From positions 1 to 64,000 of the forward strand of contig CAXMQO010000041.1 in the NCBI GenBank assembly GCA_964195515.1: a DNA stretch of 64,000 bases, in the 5' to 3' direction. Below, piece after piece: positions 18,633 through 27,092 of this stretch. Below the pieces are notes generated by a model. That model searched no databases. It worked only from the letters and a program-made list of their open reading frames with translations, and was not told the DNA's origin. Origin of the DNA: JAHEEL01 sp964195515 (GTDB taxonomy: Bacteria > Actinomycetota > Acidimicrobiia > Spongiisociales > UBA5794). A program made the position numbers and the translations under genes. The first letter of the stretch is position 1, and each line of letters begins with the position of its first letter.

Positions 18633-18704
18633 ATGTCTATGCGTGTCAGCCGACCATTGGTGCTTGCCGCCCCGGCAGCGCCCGAGATGTGGTGGATTGC
18701 ATGA
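18633..18704 (+). CDS. 23-residue ORF overlapping the DUF411 start (possible leader)
   Basis: ATG 18633 has a good GGAGGT at 18621-18626. The peptide starts M-S-M-R-V-S-R-P-L-V and ends M-W-W-I-A. Its TGA overlaps the ATG of the DUF411 gene in the ATGA pattern, which is typical of translational coupling. It could be a real leader peptide or the remains of a former gene. Too short to assign. Confidence 0.35.
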   Translation: MSMRVSRPLVLAAPAAPEMWWIA

Positions 18705-19192
18705 GGATCCGGACCGGAACTGGTCTCGCCATGCTGCTCGTCATCCTCGCGATCGGCAGCGGCTGCAGCGGACTCCAGTCGGCACCCCCGCGCTCTGCTC
18801 CGGCCCCCGGTGACCTCATCGGACTACGCATCGAGGTCCACGAAGCGCCCGGCTGAGGATGCTGTACACAGTGGGTCGGGTACCTGCAGGAGAACGGAGC
18901 GGAAGTCGACCAGTTGGAGGAGCCGAACCTCGCGGCATTCAAGGAAGAAGTGGGTGTCCCGGTTGAAGCAAGCTCGTGTCACACGGCACTCGTCGACGGC
19001 TACGTCGTCGAAGGCCACGTCCCCGTGCGTGCCTTGGTTGCCTTGCTCGACGAACAACCAGCAGCAGTCGGCATCGCACTTGTGGGGATGCCAGCGGACG
19101 CTCCCGGCATGGGTGGCAACGAGGAGACGTGGAACACCCAACCCGTCGTGCTCATCAACCACGACGGATCGATCGAGCCGTTCGACTACTGA
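18701..19192 (+). CDS. DUF411 metal-binding protein with in-frame TGA at a conserved Cys (candidate selenoprotein)
   Basis: One continuous frame of 164 codons except for TGA at 18854-18856 (codon 52). Before it come an N-terminal signal sequence (M-R-I-R-T-G-T-G-L-A-M-L-L-V then G-S-G-C, a weak lipobox) and the first strand I-E-V-H-E-A-P-G. After it comes an intact DUF411 domain: G-C-C-T-Q-W-V, then S-S-C-H-T-A-L-V-D-G-Y, V-E-G-H-V-P, G-M-P and P-G-M. DUF411 proteins normally read P-x-C-G-C-C-x-x-W-V, so the TGA falls exactly on the first Cys. The family is a periplasmic metal (probably copper) protein. Two readings are possible: UGA decoded as selenocysteine, favoured by the exact position and the unbroken downstream frame, or a single nonsense change or error (TGC to TGA) making a fresh pseudogene. 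If it stops at TGA the product is a 51-residue secreted stub. Confidence 0.7.
18857..18888 (+). promoter_or_regulatory. Stem-loop just after the TGA, candidate bacterial SECIS
   Basis: Immediately 3' of the TGA, TGC-T-GTAC (18860-18867) can pair with GTAC-CT-GCA (18880-18888), closing a 12-nt loop (18868-18879, ACAGTGGGTCGG). An inner C-G pair would leave an apical loop with GTGGG. Bacterial SECIS elements are short hairpins in this location with exposed G/GU in the loop. The loop begins about 12-14 nt after the codon, on the short side of known spacing. I folded it by eye only. Confidence 0.4.
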
Positions 19193-19625
19193 GAAGGCAC
19201 ACTCGGCGCAGACGTGGAGGAAGATCGGGCAAGGGGATCTGAGCTACCCGACGCGCTGCGCGCAGCCGACCCGTCCCTCAACCGACAACAAACATCATGT
19301 TGGCCGTCTACCGCCGTGCCCGAACCCCGGTTCTACCCCACCGCCGGAGTAATGGCGTCGCCCGACTTCTTACACACCAGGGCGTGCGTAAGACGATTAT
19401 GTAGTTCACCGACACCTCAACTTCACATTGAAGGTTCGGCCGCCAACCCCATCGGTTGAGGGATTCAGCGAAGTCTCGACTTGCCCATGAGGGTTGCCGC
19501 TCTGGCCCGTTTCGCGACAAGGGTCTGCGATGGGTCCATCGAACGGAACACCGAATACCGCATGTGCGCAAGCTCCCCCACCCCGCGAGCGAACACCGAG
19601 TACGCCGCCGTGAGGCGGCCACGGC
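19193..19625. other. Gene-free stretch after the DUF411 gene
   Basis: About 430 bp with no ORF that has both a ribosome binding site and protein-like composition on either strand. I see no hairpin terminator, tRNA or repeat in it. Confidence 0.5.
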
Positions 19626-19913
19626 CTACGGATCCCCCAGTTGGCGGAGGGTCCAATACGGATAGAGCCCGTCGGCGTGTCCGTCGGCGAACGTGAAACG
19701 CACGGCGTAGCCGCCGATCAGGTGCGCGTCGACGATCGACGAGCGGTTGCCGATCTGGATGATCGACGGTGCCTTCGCTTCATGCTCTCGGCACTCGGCA
19801 CACGGACACGATGCACGCAGCCGATCGCTCGGGATCATCGTTGAGATGTCATCCGTCCACGTGATCGTCACCGAGTCTGCGTCGACACTGATCCGTTCCG
19901 GTTCGTGATCCAT
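19626..19913 (-). CDS. DUF971 (gamma-BBH N-like) protein
   Basis: 95 residues. It begins with beta strands (V-T-I-T-W-T-D-D), then L-R-A-S-C-P-C-A-E-C, the zinc-binding Cys cluster of DUF971, and ends G-L-Y-P-Y-W-T-L-R. This domain is the N-terminal piece of gamma-butyrobetaine hydroxylase and also occurs alone near Fe-S assembly genes; no such genes are near here. It is divergent from the DUF4032 gene with 35 bp between. Confidence 0.9.
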   Translation of the reverse strand: MDHEPERISVDADSVTITWTDDISTMIPSDRLRASCPCAECREHEAKAPSIIQIGNRSSIVDAHLIGGYAVRFTFADGHADGLYPYWTLRQLGDP

Positions 19914-19948
19914 GGCTGAAACCGTAGTAGCCCCCTATCGTGACCGGC

Positions 19949-21184
19949 ATGTCCGTACCGCAACTTCACATCCGTCCCGGGAATCCAGACTTTCTGGATC
20001 TTCCGTGGGATCTAGCAATCTCGGATTGGGACGACCCGCATCTCGTCGACATGCCGACCGGGATTCACCGCCACCCCGTCGTGTTCGTCGCATTCGATGA
20101 GGGTGTCTACGCCATCAAGGAACTCCCGGTGCGGTTGGCCACTCACGAATTCGAGACACTACGAACCCTGTCCGAGCGCACGACTCGATCCGGACGTCCC
20201 GCTGGACTCGTCATTCGGCCGTGGGCCGACCCACACGAGGAGTACTCCGGTGCCATCATCACGCGCTTCGTCGACTACGCGTTCCCCTATCGCGAGTTGG
20301 TCTCCGGTGGTGGTTTCGGAGCCCGACGCACGCAGATGCTCGACGCCTTCGCCGGTTTGCTCGTTGAACTCCACCTCGCCGGTTGTTTCTGGGGCGACTG
20401 CTCTCTTTCCAACGTTCTCTACCGGTATGACGCAGGTTTGATCGAAGCCGTCATGGTCGATGCCGAGACGTCCCGGTTGTACGACATCCTGAGTGATGGC
20501 CAGCGCCGTGAGGACATCGAGATCATGCAGATCAATCTCGCCGGGGACATGGCCGATGTCGCAGCTTCTCAAGGCTACGACCTCGATTCGGCGGACCTGG
20601 AACTCGGCTTCGACATCACCGAACGCTACGTCGCTCTCTGGCGGGAACTGACGACCGATCTCGTCATCACTCCACATGAGCGATACCGCATCCGCGAGCG
20701 CGTCGGTCGCTTGAACGACCTCGGCTTCGCCGTCGACGACGTCGACGTGATCCCGTTCGGATCGTCGAGTCGGATCCGAATCTCGGTGAGCGTCGGGGGA
20801 CGCACGTTCCACTCGCAACGACTCCGTGAGTTGACCGGGATCGACGCCGCTGAGAATCAGGCACAGCAGGTCCTCAGCGACGTCAGATACCACGATGCGA
20901 AGCATGGGGAGAAGGGCGAAAAGGGATCCGTCACCGGCAAGGCGGTCGCCACGATGCACTGGCGAATCAACCGATTCGAACCGTTCACGCGACGGATCGC
21001 TGAGATCAAGCCGGAAATCGACCCGATCCAGGGCTTCTGCGATTTCCTGAACTTCCGATACTCCATCGCTTCGGCTCGCGGGAAAGACACCGAGAGCGGG
21101 GTTGCGTTCGAGGAGTGGATCGAAGCCGGCCTGCCCGGATTCGATCCCGCGATCACATCCCAGGAACCGGACTCGCTCCCGTAA
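19949..21184 (+). CDS. DUF4032-family protein with kinase-like N-terminal domain
   Basis: 411 residues from ATG 19949; an in-frame GTG at 19940 is the alternative. The N-terminal half resembles a lipopolysaccharide-kinase/RIO-like fold: a Lys in V-Y-A-I-K-E-L, a catalytic-loop-like L-H-L-A-G-C-F-W-G-D-C-S-L-S-N-V-L-Y and V-M-V-D-A-E-T-S as a DFG equivalent. The C-terminal half is the DUF4032 domain. The family is actinobacterial and its substrate is unknown. The last 32 bp overlap the convergent SDR gene. Confidence 0.88.
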   Translation: MSVPQLHIRPGNPDFLDLPWDLAISDWDDPHLVDMPTGIHRHPVVFVAFDEGVYAIKELPVRLATHEFETLRTLSERTTRSGRPAGLVIRPWADPHEEYSGAIITRFVDYAFPYRELVSGGGFGARRTQMLDAFAGLLVELHLAGCFWGDCSLSNVLYRYDAGLIEAVMVDAETSRLYDILSDGQRREDIEIMQINLAGDMADVAASQGYDLDSADLELGFDITERYVALWRELTTDLVITPHERYRIRERVGRLNDLGFAVDDVDVIPFGSSSRIRISVSVGGRTFHSQRLRELTGIDAAENQAQQVLSDVRYHDAKHGEKGEKGSVTGKAVATMHWRINRFEPFTRRIAEIKPEIDPIQGFCDFLNFRYSIASARGKDTESGVAFEEWIEAGLPGFDPAITSQEPDSLP

Positions 21185-21920
21185 CTCCGCCGTCCACGGG
21201 CAACACGACGCCGGTGATCCATGACGCCGCCTCCGATGCCAGAAACGCGACAGCGGCCGCCACGTCGGCCGGTTCGCCGATCCGCTTGAGTGGATGAAGC
21301 GAGGCGGTGTGTTCTTCCATCCCGTCCCAGAGCATGGATGACAGCCTCGTACGCACCACCGAAGGGGCCACTGCGTTGACGCGAACGCGCGGGGCCATCT
21401 CGAACGCCAACTGACGGGTGAGATGGATGAGCGCGGCTTTCGAGACGTTGTAAGCCCCGAGGGCTGTACCGGGTTGCATCCCCCCGACCGACGAGACGTT
21501 AACGATCGAACCGCCCGACTTCTGCATCGCTTGATGCCACACCTCGCGGGACCAGACCAGGGGCCCTCGCTGATTCACCGCCCAGGTCTTATCGATCGCA
21601 CCAAGATCCACGTCGGTAAGTGGCCCGGCAGAGGGATTTGTCCCTGCGTTGTTGATGAGGATGTCACAAGCGCCGAACCGACCGATCACCGCCGTGATGG
21701 CGGAAGCCGCGGCGTCCGGATCGTCGACGCGAGCCTCGATCGGGAGAAGTCGATCCGGTTCTCCGAGACGCTCGGCTGTGGCCACAAGATTCTCGGCCCT
21801 GCGCGACGTGATGGCGACTCCGCGAGCCCCCGATGCGAGGAACTCGGCGGCGAGCCCTTCGCCAATCCCTCGGCTCCCACCGGTCACAAGGACTACCTGC
21901 TCGTCGAATCGAATCTCCAT
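21153..21920 (-). CDS. Short-chain dehydrogenase/reductase
   Basis: 255 residues, classical SDR length. The NAD(P) loop is V-T-G-G-S-R-G-I-G, followed by N-N-A-G near 92, catalytic Ser in N-V-S-S-V-G and Y-x-x-x-K as Y-N-V-S-K. The C-terminal W-I-T-G-V-V-L-P-V-D-G-G-V is typical. T-S-R-R after the second strand suggests NADP preference. It lies 11 nt upstream of a flavin reductase gene on the same strand. Substrate unknown. Confidence 0.92.
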   Translation of the reverse strand: MEIRFDEQVVLVTGGSRGIGEGLAAEFLASGARGVAITSRRAENLVATAERLGEPDRLLPIEARVDDPDAAASAITAVIGRFGACDILINNAGTNPSAGPLTDVDLGAIDKTWAVNQRGPLVWSREVWHQAMQKSGGSIVNVSSVGGMQPGTALGAYNVSKAALIHLTRQLAFEMAPRVRVNAVAPSVVRTRLSSMLWDGMEEHTASLHPLKRIGEPADVAAAVAFLASEAASWITGVVLPVDGGVTGASPVPGM

Positions 21921-21931
21921 GCGTCCTCCGT

Positions 21932-22435
21932 TCAGTGTCCACCACGGCGAACGCCACCGTACTTCATCCGCGTGTCCTCCATCCGTGCAACCGGAACGTC
22001 TCGACCTCCGTCGCGAAAGCCGGCGTCAACGACTTCGCCGAGGAAGAGATCGTGCGTCTTGAATTCCACCGTCTGCCACAAGCGACACTCGAGCCATGCG
22101 ACCGCCTCCTCGAAGATCGGCACGCCGGTGGCGCCTTCGCGAACCGGGCGTCCATTCAGCATCGAGCCCACGCGCGCCGCAGGCTTGGAGAACGAGCGGA
22201 AGACGCGGGTGTCCTCACGGTCCCAGAGGTTCACGGAGAACGCTTCACCCGCTCGCACGAGCCTGTTGGTGATGGCCTTGCGATCAACAGCGATCGCAAT
22301 CAGGACGGGGTCCATAGAGACCTGGGTCACCCAGGACTGGGTCATCCCATTCCATTCGTCGCCGGAGCGCGAACCGACGAGACAGAGCGCGTTCGGGATC
22401 GTCCAGGTGACTGCGTTGAGGGTCTCTGCTTCCAC
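21932..22435 (-). CDS. Flavin reductase-like FMN-binding split-barrel protein
   Basis: 167 residues from GTG 22435, which has GGAG 6 nt upstream; GTG 22468 is the alternative. Split-barrel features include N-G-M-T-Q-S-W-V-T-Q-V-S, P-V-L-I-A-I-A-V, F-S-V-N-L-W, and a late H-D-L-F-L-G-E-V-V-D-A. The family reduces FMN with NAD(P)H or serves as the small subunit of two-component monooxygenases. The adjacent SDR may share its transcript. Confidence 0.87.
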   Translation of the reverse strand: MEAETLNAVTWTIPNALCLVGSRSGDEWNGMTQSWVTQVSMDPVLIAIAVDRKAITNRLVRAGEAFSVNLWDREDTRVFRSFSKPAARVGSMLNGRPVREGATGVPIFEEAVAWLECRLWQTVEFKTHDLFLGEVVDAGFRDGGRDVPVARMEDTRMKYGGVRRGGH

Positions 22436-22482
22436 GGTTGATCTCCGAGTCTTCGCCAGTGCGCCCACCCTAGGATGACTCC

Positions 22483-23004
22483 ATGCACATGCTCATCGCA
22501 ACATCGGGCCTTCTGAGTCCCGATCCGGTCATTGGCTTCACTCGCCACCTCCTCGGTCAGAACGGTCGCGTCACGCTGATCACCGTCATCGAAGTTCCGC
22601 GGGTGTTTCTCGAAGATCTCCATGTCTCCGAGGGTCGAGGACCCGCCTCGGGCGACGAGCAGGAGGAGGCCGTAGCCGGCTACCTCGAGGAACGGGGCCG
22701 CAAGATCGTCGAACCGATTCGAGTAGCTCTCGAGTTGGCGCGTATCCCGTCAGAGGTCCGTTTCGTCGAAGGCAACGATGCCGCAACGGCGATCTCAGAT
22801 GCGGCCAATGCCCTTGATGCCGACATCGTCGTGTTGGGGGCGACACGCTCAATTTTCAACCGCGAGGCCTGGGAGAGCGTCTCCGCTCGGGTCATGCTCG
22901 AATCCAGCCGGCCGGTTCTCGTCGTTCCGGCCCCGCGGAGAGACGATGCAAGCGCCGAGCCGCGAGATGACGTCGAGGAAGACCGGGACGTCGACACTCC
23001 ATAG
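22483..23004 (+). CDS. Universal stress protein (UspA) family
   Basis: 173 residues. A Rossmann-like alpha/beta fold starts M-L-I-A-T-S-G, with D-I-V-V-L-G-A-T-R near 114 in place of the usual ATP-binding G-x-x-G-x-x-G-x. The late P-V-L-V-V-P strand ends the domain, followed by a charged 23-residue tail. The ATP loop is weak, so it may belong to the non-ATP-binding class. It is divergent from the flavin reductase gene. Confidence 0.87.
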   Translation: MHMLIATSGLLSPDPVIGFTRHLLGQNGRVTLITVIEVPRVFLEDLHVSEGRGPASGDEQEEAVAGYLEERGRKIVEPIRVALELARIPSEVRFVEGNDAATAISDAANALDADIVVLGATRSIFNREAWESVSARVMLESSRPVLVVPAPRRDDASAEPRDDVEEDRDVDTP

Positions 23005-23046
23005 CTCACGTTTCGCCCTTCTTGCACGTGGTTCCCTGCTTGTGTC

Positions 23047-23544
23047 TCAGCGTCCCGGAACCGGGACACTCACGGTTTCGCCGCAGAATCCCGCGACCAG
23101 ATCGCGTGCGGCAATCTCCACGTCCGTCACCCCTGCGGGGATATCGACGTCATCAAGAGACCGGGTGAAGGGTTGCTCATCGACGTGGGGATGAGCGAGG
23201 ATACGCGTACCGAGGACCGTTCCATCGGAAGTGCGCACCTCCCACGCGTCGGCGTACTTCTCCCATCCGGTGTCGGAGCTGAGGATCGTCGCCGATACCC
23301 GATAGGTATCTCCTGAGGAGTCGACTGCTGCCTCAATCACATCCGCGCAGCCGGCGACCATCGACGTCGTGGTACCGACCGTCGACGCGGTCTGTTCCGA
23401 CTCGCCGGACGACGCACAAGACGTCAGCACCAACACCCCGATGAGGGCGACGAGCGCCATGCACCAGCGTGGTCTCGCTTCTGACGTGGGTTCCGGATGC
23501 CGGGCTTCACCCGACTCCCGCGTGGTGGCGTGGTCGCCCATCAT
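23047..23544 (-). CDS. Putative lipoprotein, third of three overlapping genes
   Basis: 165 residues from ATG 23544, whose ATGA overlaps the stop of the gene before it. The N-terminal 27 residues are polar, then A-L-I-G-V-L-V-L-T-S-C-A gives a membrane segment and lipobox (Cys about 42), then a Ser/Thr linker and a beta-rich domain of about 100 residues. The long polar extension before the signal is unusual; an internal start could be used. Function unknown. Confidence 0.72.
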   Translation of the reverse strand: MMGDHATTRESGEARHPEPTSEARPRWCMALVALIGVLVLTSCASSGESEQTASTVGTTTSMVAGCADVIEAAVDSSGDTYRVSATILSSDTGWEKYADAWEVRTSDGTVLGTRILAHPHVDEQPFTRSLDDVDIPAGVTDVEIAARDLVAGFCGETVSVPVPGR

Positions 23545-24098
23545 CGTGTGGCCTCGCATCTGAGATCTACCTCCGGACCCTGCGATTCGATGGCACGCTC
23601 GAGGTCGTGACATGCCGCCGCGACGCGGTGCTGCGCGTCAGCGAATCCTGATCCGGCGATCACCCTGTCGATCTCTTCGAAGGACGTTGCGCTTGGGAGA
23701 TCTTCGAGGACCGGCGCAAGTCCCGTCCGGGAAGTATCCAACGCGTGGATGTACTCACGGTGATCATCAGAGACGGCGGCGGGTGTGTCCATGGCATCGA
23801 GGTCCCGGACGTACCGATCGAGGGCGTCCGAGATCCCGGCGAACAGCTTCGTGGACTCCTGCGCCGTCTCACCGATCGCTGCTTTGACGAGCGCTTCGCC
23901 GTCTAACTCGCGCTGGAGTCGGGTGACGGTGTCCTCGAGTATCGCAAGGTGCTCCTCTCTCAGGGCGTCCGACTCGGCACCGTAGGTTGCCGCCCGTTCC
24001 TCCACCGCCGTCGCGTAATCGGCGATCGATACGCCGGCGGTCGTACATGCTGTCAGGAACACTCCTGCGCCGATCAGAAGGCACGACAACCGCTTCAC
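23541..24098 (-). CDS. Putative helical lipoprotein, second of three overlapping genes
   Basis: 185 residues from GTG 24098, which overlaps the upstream stop as GTGA. The signal M-K-R-L-S-C-L-L-I-G-A-G-V-F-L-T-A-C ends in a good lipobox (L-T-A-C). The mature part is almost wholly helical and acidic, with heptad-like stretches. It lies between two other lipoprotein genes with 4-bp overlaps on both sides. Function unknown. Confidence 0.78.
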   Translation of the reverse strand: MKRLSCLLIGAGVFLTACTTAGVSIADYATAVEERAATYGAESDALREEHLAILEDTVTRLQRELDGEALVKAAIGETAQESTKLFAGISDALDRYVRDLDAMDTPAAVSDDHREYIHALDTSRTGLAPVLEDLPSATSFEEIDRVIAGSGFADAQHRVAAACHDLERAIESQGPEVDLRCEATR

Positions 24099-24784
24099 GT
24101 CGAAAGGAGTCCGTTGAGCGGAACGAATGAGTCGACGATTGCGTTGCAGACCAGCTCGGGGATCGTGGCCCGGCAGAACAGTTCGTAGCGGAGGCCCGCG
24201 TCGGTCCATCCGAGACTCAGTCCGTCCGACACGATGATCGGGACGACGTCGCTCTTCGCTGCACCGATCCCCTCGGGAGCCGAACCGACCCGGAGCACGG
24301 CGAGTCGCCCATTCTCCACCGTGTATGGCTCCACGGTCCAGAAGCCGAACGCTGCTGAGGTGTCGACGTCAAGGAGCCCGGACGCTGGATCGAAGACCAG
24401 TTGGCTGGTCATCCATCGAACATCCTCTGGCACTGTTCCTGGGAACCGGATCGTGGGTAGGGCTGCGGCGATTTCGGCTCTGCTCGCTTGGATGAATCGA
24501 CTTCCGATCTGTCGATCCCAGACGGCGACGATTGCGGAACGAGGGTCACTGCTCGGAGAAACCGGTCCGACGTCATCGTTGACCCACAGCACGTCACCGG
24601 CCCCGACGAGCCCTTCGTTGCCGATCTCGATGACCACCGGCGGGTTCGTCGTCGTGGGAAAGGTCACTGCGGTGACCCATCCGCTCGACGCCTCGCCGAC
24701 GCGTTCGAACGGGCCGGATTCGCCGCACGCGACGGCGATCACGGCAAGGACCAGGACGATGAACATCAAACGGGCCTTCGACAC
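24095..24784 (-). CDS. Putative lipoprotein, first of three overlapping genes
   Basis: 229 residues. The signal M-S-K-A-R-L-M-F-I-V-L-V-L-A-V-I-A-V-A-C ends with lipobox A-V-A-C. The rest is beta-rich with two late Cys (about 208 and 215) that may pair. It starts 57 bp from the divergent LplA-like gene. No family recognised. Confidence 0.78.
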   Translation of the reverse strand: MSKARLMFIVLVLAVIAVACGESGPFERVGEASSGWVTAVTFPTTTNPPVVIEIGNEGLVGAGDVLWVNDDVGPVSPSSDPRSAIVAVWDRQIGSRFIQASRAEIAAALPTIRFPGTVPEDVRWMTSQLVFDPASGLLDVDTSAAFGFWTVEPYTVENGRLAVLRVGSAPEGIGAAKSDVVPIIVSDGLSLGWTDAGLRYELFCRATIPELVCNAIVDSFVPLNGLLST

Positions 24785-24841
24785 GTTCCAAGTGTGCCAC
24801 CGTTCGGCGAATATCGTCGGTCATCGCTCTACGCTCGCCCG

Positions 24842-25594
24842 ATGCCCGAACGCACCGTCGCCATCGTCCGTCAGGGATATGACGATACCGAAGGGCTCGA
24901 TACCGGAGTCTCGCACGCCCTGCTCCGACGCGTCGCCGACGGCGCCCTCCCCGAGACGTTCCGGATCTCCACTCCCGGTCGCGTGGTGGCGTTTGGCAAA
25001 CAAGACCGAATCGCACCGGGGTTCGACCGCGCAGCAACCCTTGCCCAGATGCTCGGATTCGCGCCGATCGTGCGCTTGCCGGGAGGTCGCGCTGCCGTGT
25101 TCCACGAACAGACCATCTCCTTCTCCTGGACGGTCCCCGAACCGGATCCGATTCGCGGCATTCGCAAACGCTTCACGGAGACCGTCGCGGTCCTTTGCGC
25201 AGCGCTGGCCGGCATTGGAATCGAGACGTCGGTTGGCGAGATTCCAGGCGAGTATTGCCCCGGCGAGTTCAGTGTGAACCACGCCGGGACGATCAAGCTC
25301 GCTGGGATTGGACAACGCCTGGGAAGAGGCGCGGCTCATGTGGGCGGGGTGCTCGTTGTCGGCGACGCCGGGGGAATACGCGACGTCCTCGTGCCCGTCT
25401 ACAATGCCCTCGACATCGACTGGTCACCATCGACGGTCGGGGCTCTCGACGACGTCCTCCCGGCGCTCGACACATCCGCGGTTGCTGATGCACTCATCGA
25501 AGCGCTCGCCACAACCGTATCCGTCACAGAATCAGCGCTCGACGAGGAGACGCTGGATTTGGCGTGCTCGCTGGCCCCGCTGCACCTGCCGTGA
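24842..25594 (+). CDS. Lipoate-protein ligase A-like (BPL/LplA/LipB superfamily)
   Basis: 250 residues. The acyl-pocket motif R-L-P-G-G-R-A-A-V-F-H and the catalytic-Lys segment G-T-I-K-L-A-G-I-G-Q-R are both present, with F-S-V-N-H-A before the Lys. Proteins of this size in actinobacteria are LplA or lipoyl/octanoyl-transfer enzymes; which one cannot be told. It starts at ATG 24842. The frame is open further upstream only across the divergent lipoprotein gene. Confidence 0.86.
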   Translation: MPERTVAIVRQGYDDTEGLDTGVSHALLRRVADGALPETFRISTPGRVVAFGKQDRIAPGFDRAATLAQMLGFAPIVRLPGGRAAVFHEQTISFSWTVPEPDPIRGIRKRFTETVAVLCAALAGIGIETSVGEIPGEYCPGEFSVNHAGTIKLAGIGQRLGRGAAHVGGVLVVGDAGGIRDVLVPVYNALDIDWSPSTVGALDDVLPALDTSAVADALIEALATTVSVTESALDEETLDLACSLAPLHLP

Positions 25595-25762
25595 CCAGGG
25601 TCCAACACATACACAGCGTCTCCGCTCCTGACGCCACGGCTGTGACCGTCTGATCCGCGGACCGAACGCTGGACGCGGTCCTGGGTCCTGGGTGACGGAT
25701 GCGAGTGTGGATGCCACGATGGCCCCAAGATTGCCAGGATTGCTCTGGTAGGGTCGAAACCC

Positions 25763-26845
25763 ATGATCATGAATTTGGGAACACCGGAACGGGGCTGTCT
25801 GCTGCTGGCAGACATCACCGGCTACACGCGGTACATGGGCGACACCGAACTCTCTCATGCACAGGACGTGGTCGCCGATCTTCTCGAAACGATTGTGGGC
25901 GCCATCGAACCCGCATTTCAGCTCTCCAAACTCGAGGGCGACGCAGCATTCGCCTACGCGAGCGCAGATTCGGTCAACCCGTCGATGATGATGGACACCG
26001 TCGAGTCGGCGTACTTTGCATTCCAGAAACGGCTCAGGGACGTAGCTCACTCGACGACGTGTGAGTGCAACGCATGCATCCGGATCCCGAGCCTGGATCT
26101 GAAGTTCTTCGTCCACGATGGAGAGTACGTCCTACGACAGATTGCCCGTTCCGAGGAGCTGACCGGGCCCGACGTGATCCTCATCCATCGTCTGTCGAAG
26201 GGCACAGCAGGAGCGAAGATCAACAAGCCCGCGTACGCCGTATATACGGCGGCGACCCTTCAATCCATGACAATGGATCCAGCCATTCTTGGTTTCCTGC
26301 CGCACAAGGAGGTGTTCGGCGATATCGGTGAGGTCGACGTCTTCGTCCAGGATCTTGCCGTTCGCTGGACGTTCGAACAGGAGCGGAATCGCGACTACGT
26401 CACGAGTGCCGATTCCGTCCACGAGGCGTCGTTCGAGACGTCTGCATCGCCGCAAACGGTGTGGGACCATCTGACCGACCCGACCAAGAGACCGCAATGG
26501 CAGCACCTCGTTGACGAAGTGTTGACGATGACCGAAGGACGCAGAGGGATTGGCACGGTCAATCATTGCATGCACGGCCCGGAGGTCATCGTTGAACACG
26601 TCGCCGACTGGAGGCCCTTCACCTACATCACCCTTCGCTACGACGTCGCGGGTGTGGAGAACTGGGCCTGGACGTATCAGTTGGACCGCCTCGAGAACGG
26701 GACTCGCCTTACGATGCGCCTCTCCGATCCCGGAGGCGACGCGTGGGCCCGATTCGGATCGGACTTCTCATCCAGCGTTGACGATCAGGCCACCCAACTC
26801 GCGGCACTCCTCGACAAGAGCCAACCGACCGGAACCGCCGGCTGA
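25763..26845 (+). CDS. DUF2652 (cyclase-like) domain fused to SRPBCC domain
   Basis: 360 residues. The N-terminal half (about 10-205) resembles class III nucleotide cyclases: L-L-L-A-D-I-T-G-Y-T keeps the first metal Asp and K-L-E-G-D-A-A-F the second. A Cys cluster C-E-C-N-A-C follows near 100. The C-terminal half (about 220-355) is an SRPBCC/START-like ligand pocket starting F-E-T-S-A-S-P-Q-T-V-W-D-H-L. ATG 25763 or 25769. It could link ligand binding to a signalling or redox role, but no activity is shown. Confidence 0.86.
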   Translation: MIMNLGTPERGCLLLADITGYTRYMGDTELSHAQDVVADLLETIVGAIEPAFQLSKLEGDAAFAYASADSVNPSMMMDTVESAYFAFQKRLRDVAHSTTCECNACIRIPSLDLKFFVHDGEYVLRQIARSEELTGPDVILIHRLSKGTAGAKINKPAYAVYTAATLQSMTMDPAILGFLPHKEVFGDIGEVDVFVQDLAVRWTFEQERNRDYVTSADSVHEASFETSASPQTVWDHLTDPTKRPQWQHLVDEVLTMTEGRRGIGTVNHCMHGPEVIVEHVADWRPFTYITLRYDVAGVENWAWTYQLDRLENGTRLTMRLSDPGGDAWARFGSDFSSSVDDQATQLAALLDKSQPTGTAG

Positions 26846-27092
26846 CCCCGCCCACATCGGCGCCAGTGCGCAGTGCAAGGACGTGCCGCCACGCCTCGTC
26901 GAGCCTCGCGAGACGGCGCCGGAAGCCGGCTGCTCCAGCATCGACGATCAACAGGTCATCGTGAGCGATGCCGTAGCGGACAGCGTGGACTGCACCCATG
27001 CGTGCTTCGCTGTTGGCCGGACTGGTGGGCCGTGGTAGGCCGGCGGGCGCTTGAGTTTGCATCAGCTGATCACCCGGCCGAAACTACCGGGC

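Noticed and set aside
18854..18856. Treating the DUF411 TGA as a simple stop and the ORF at 18914 as a separate gene
   Set aside because: A start at 18914 would cut off the C-G-C-C and first strand of the domain, and the signal peptide lies in the same frame upstream. A nonsense mutation is still possible and is stated in the entry.
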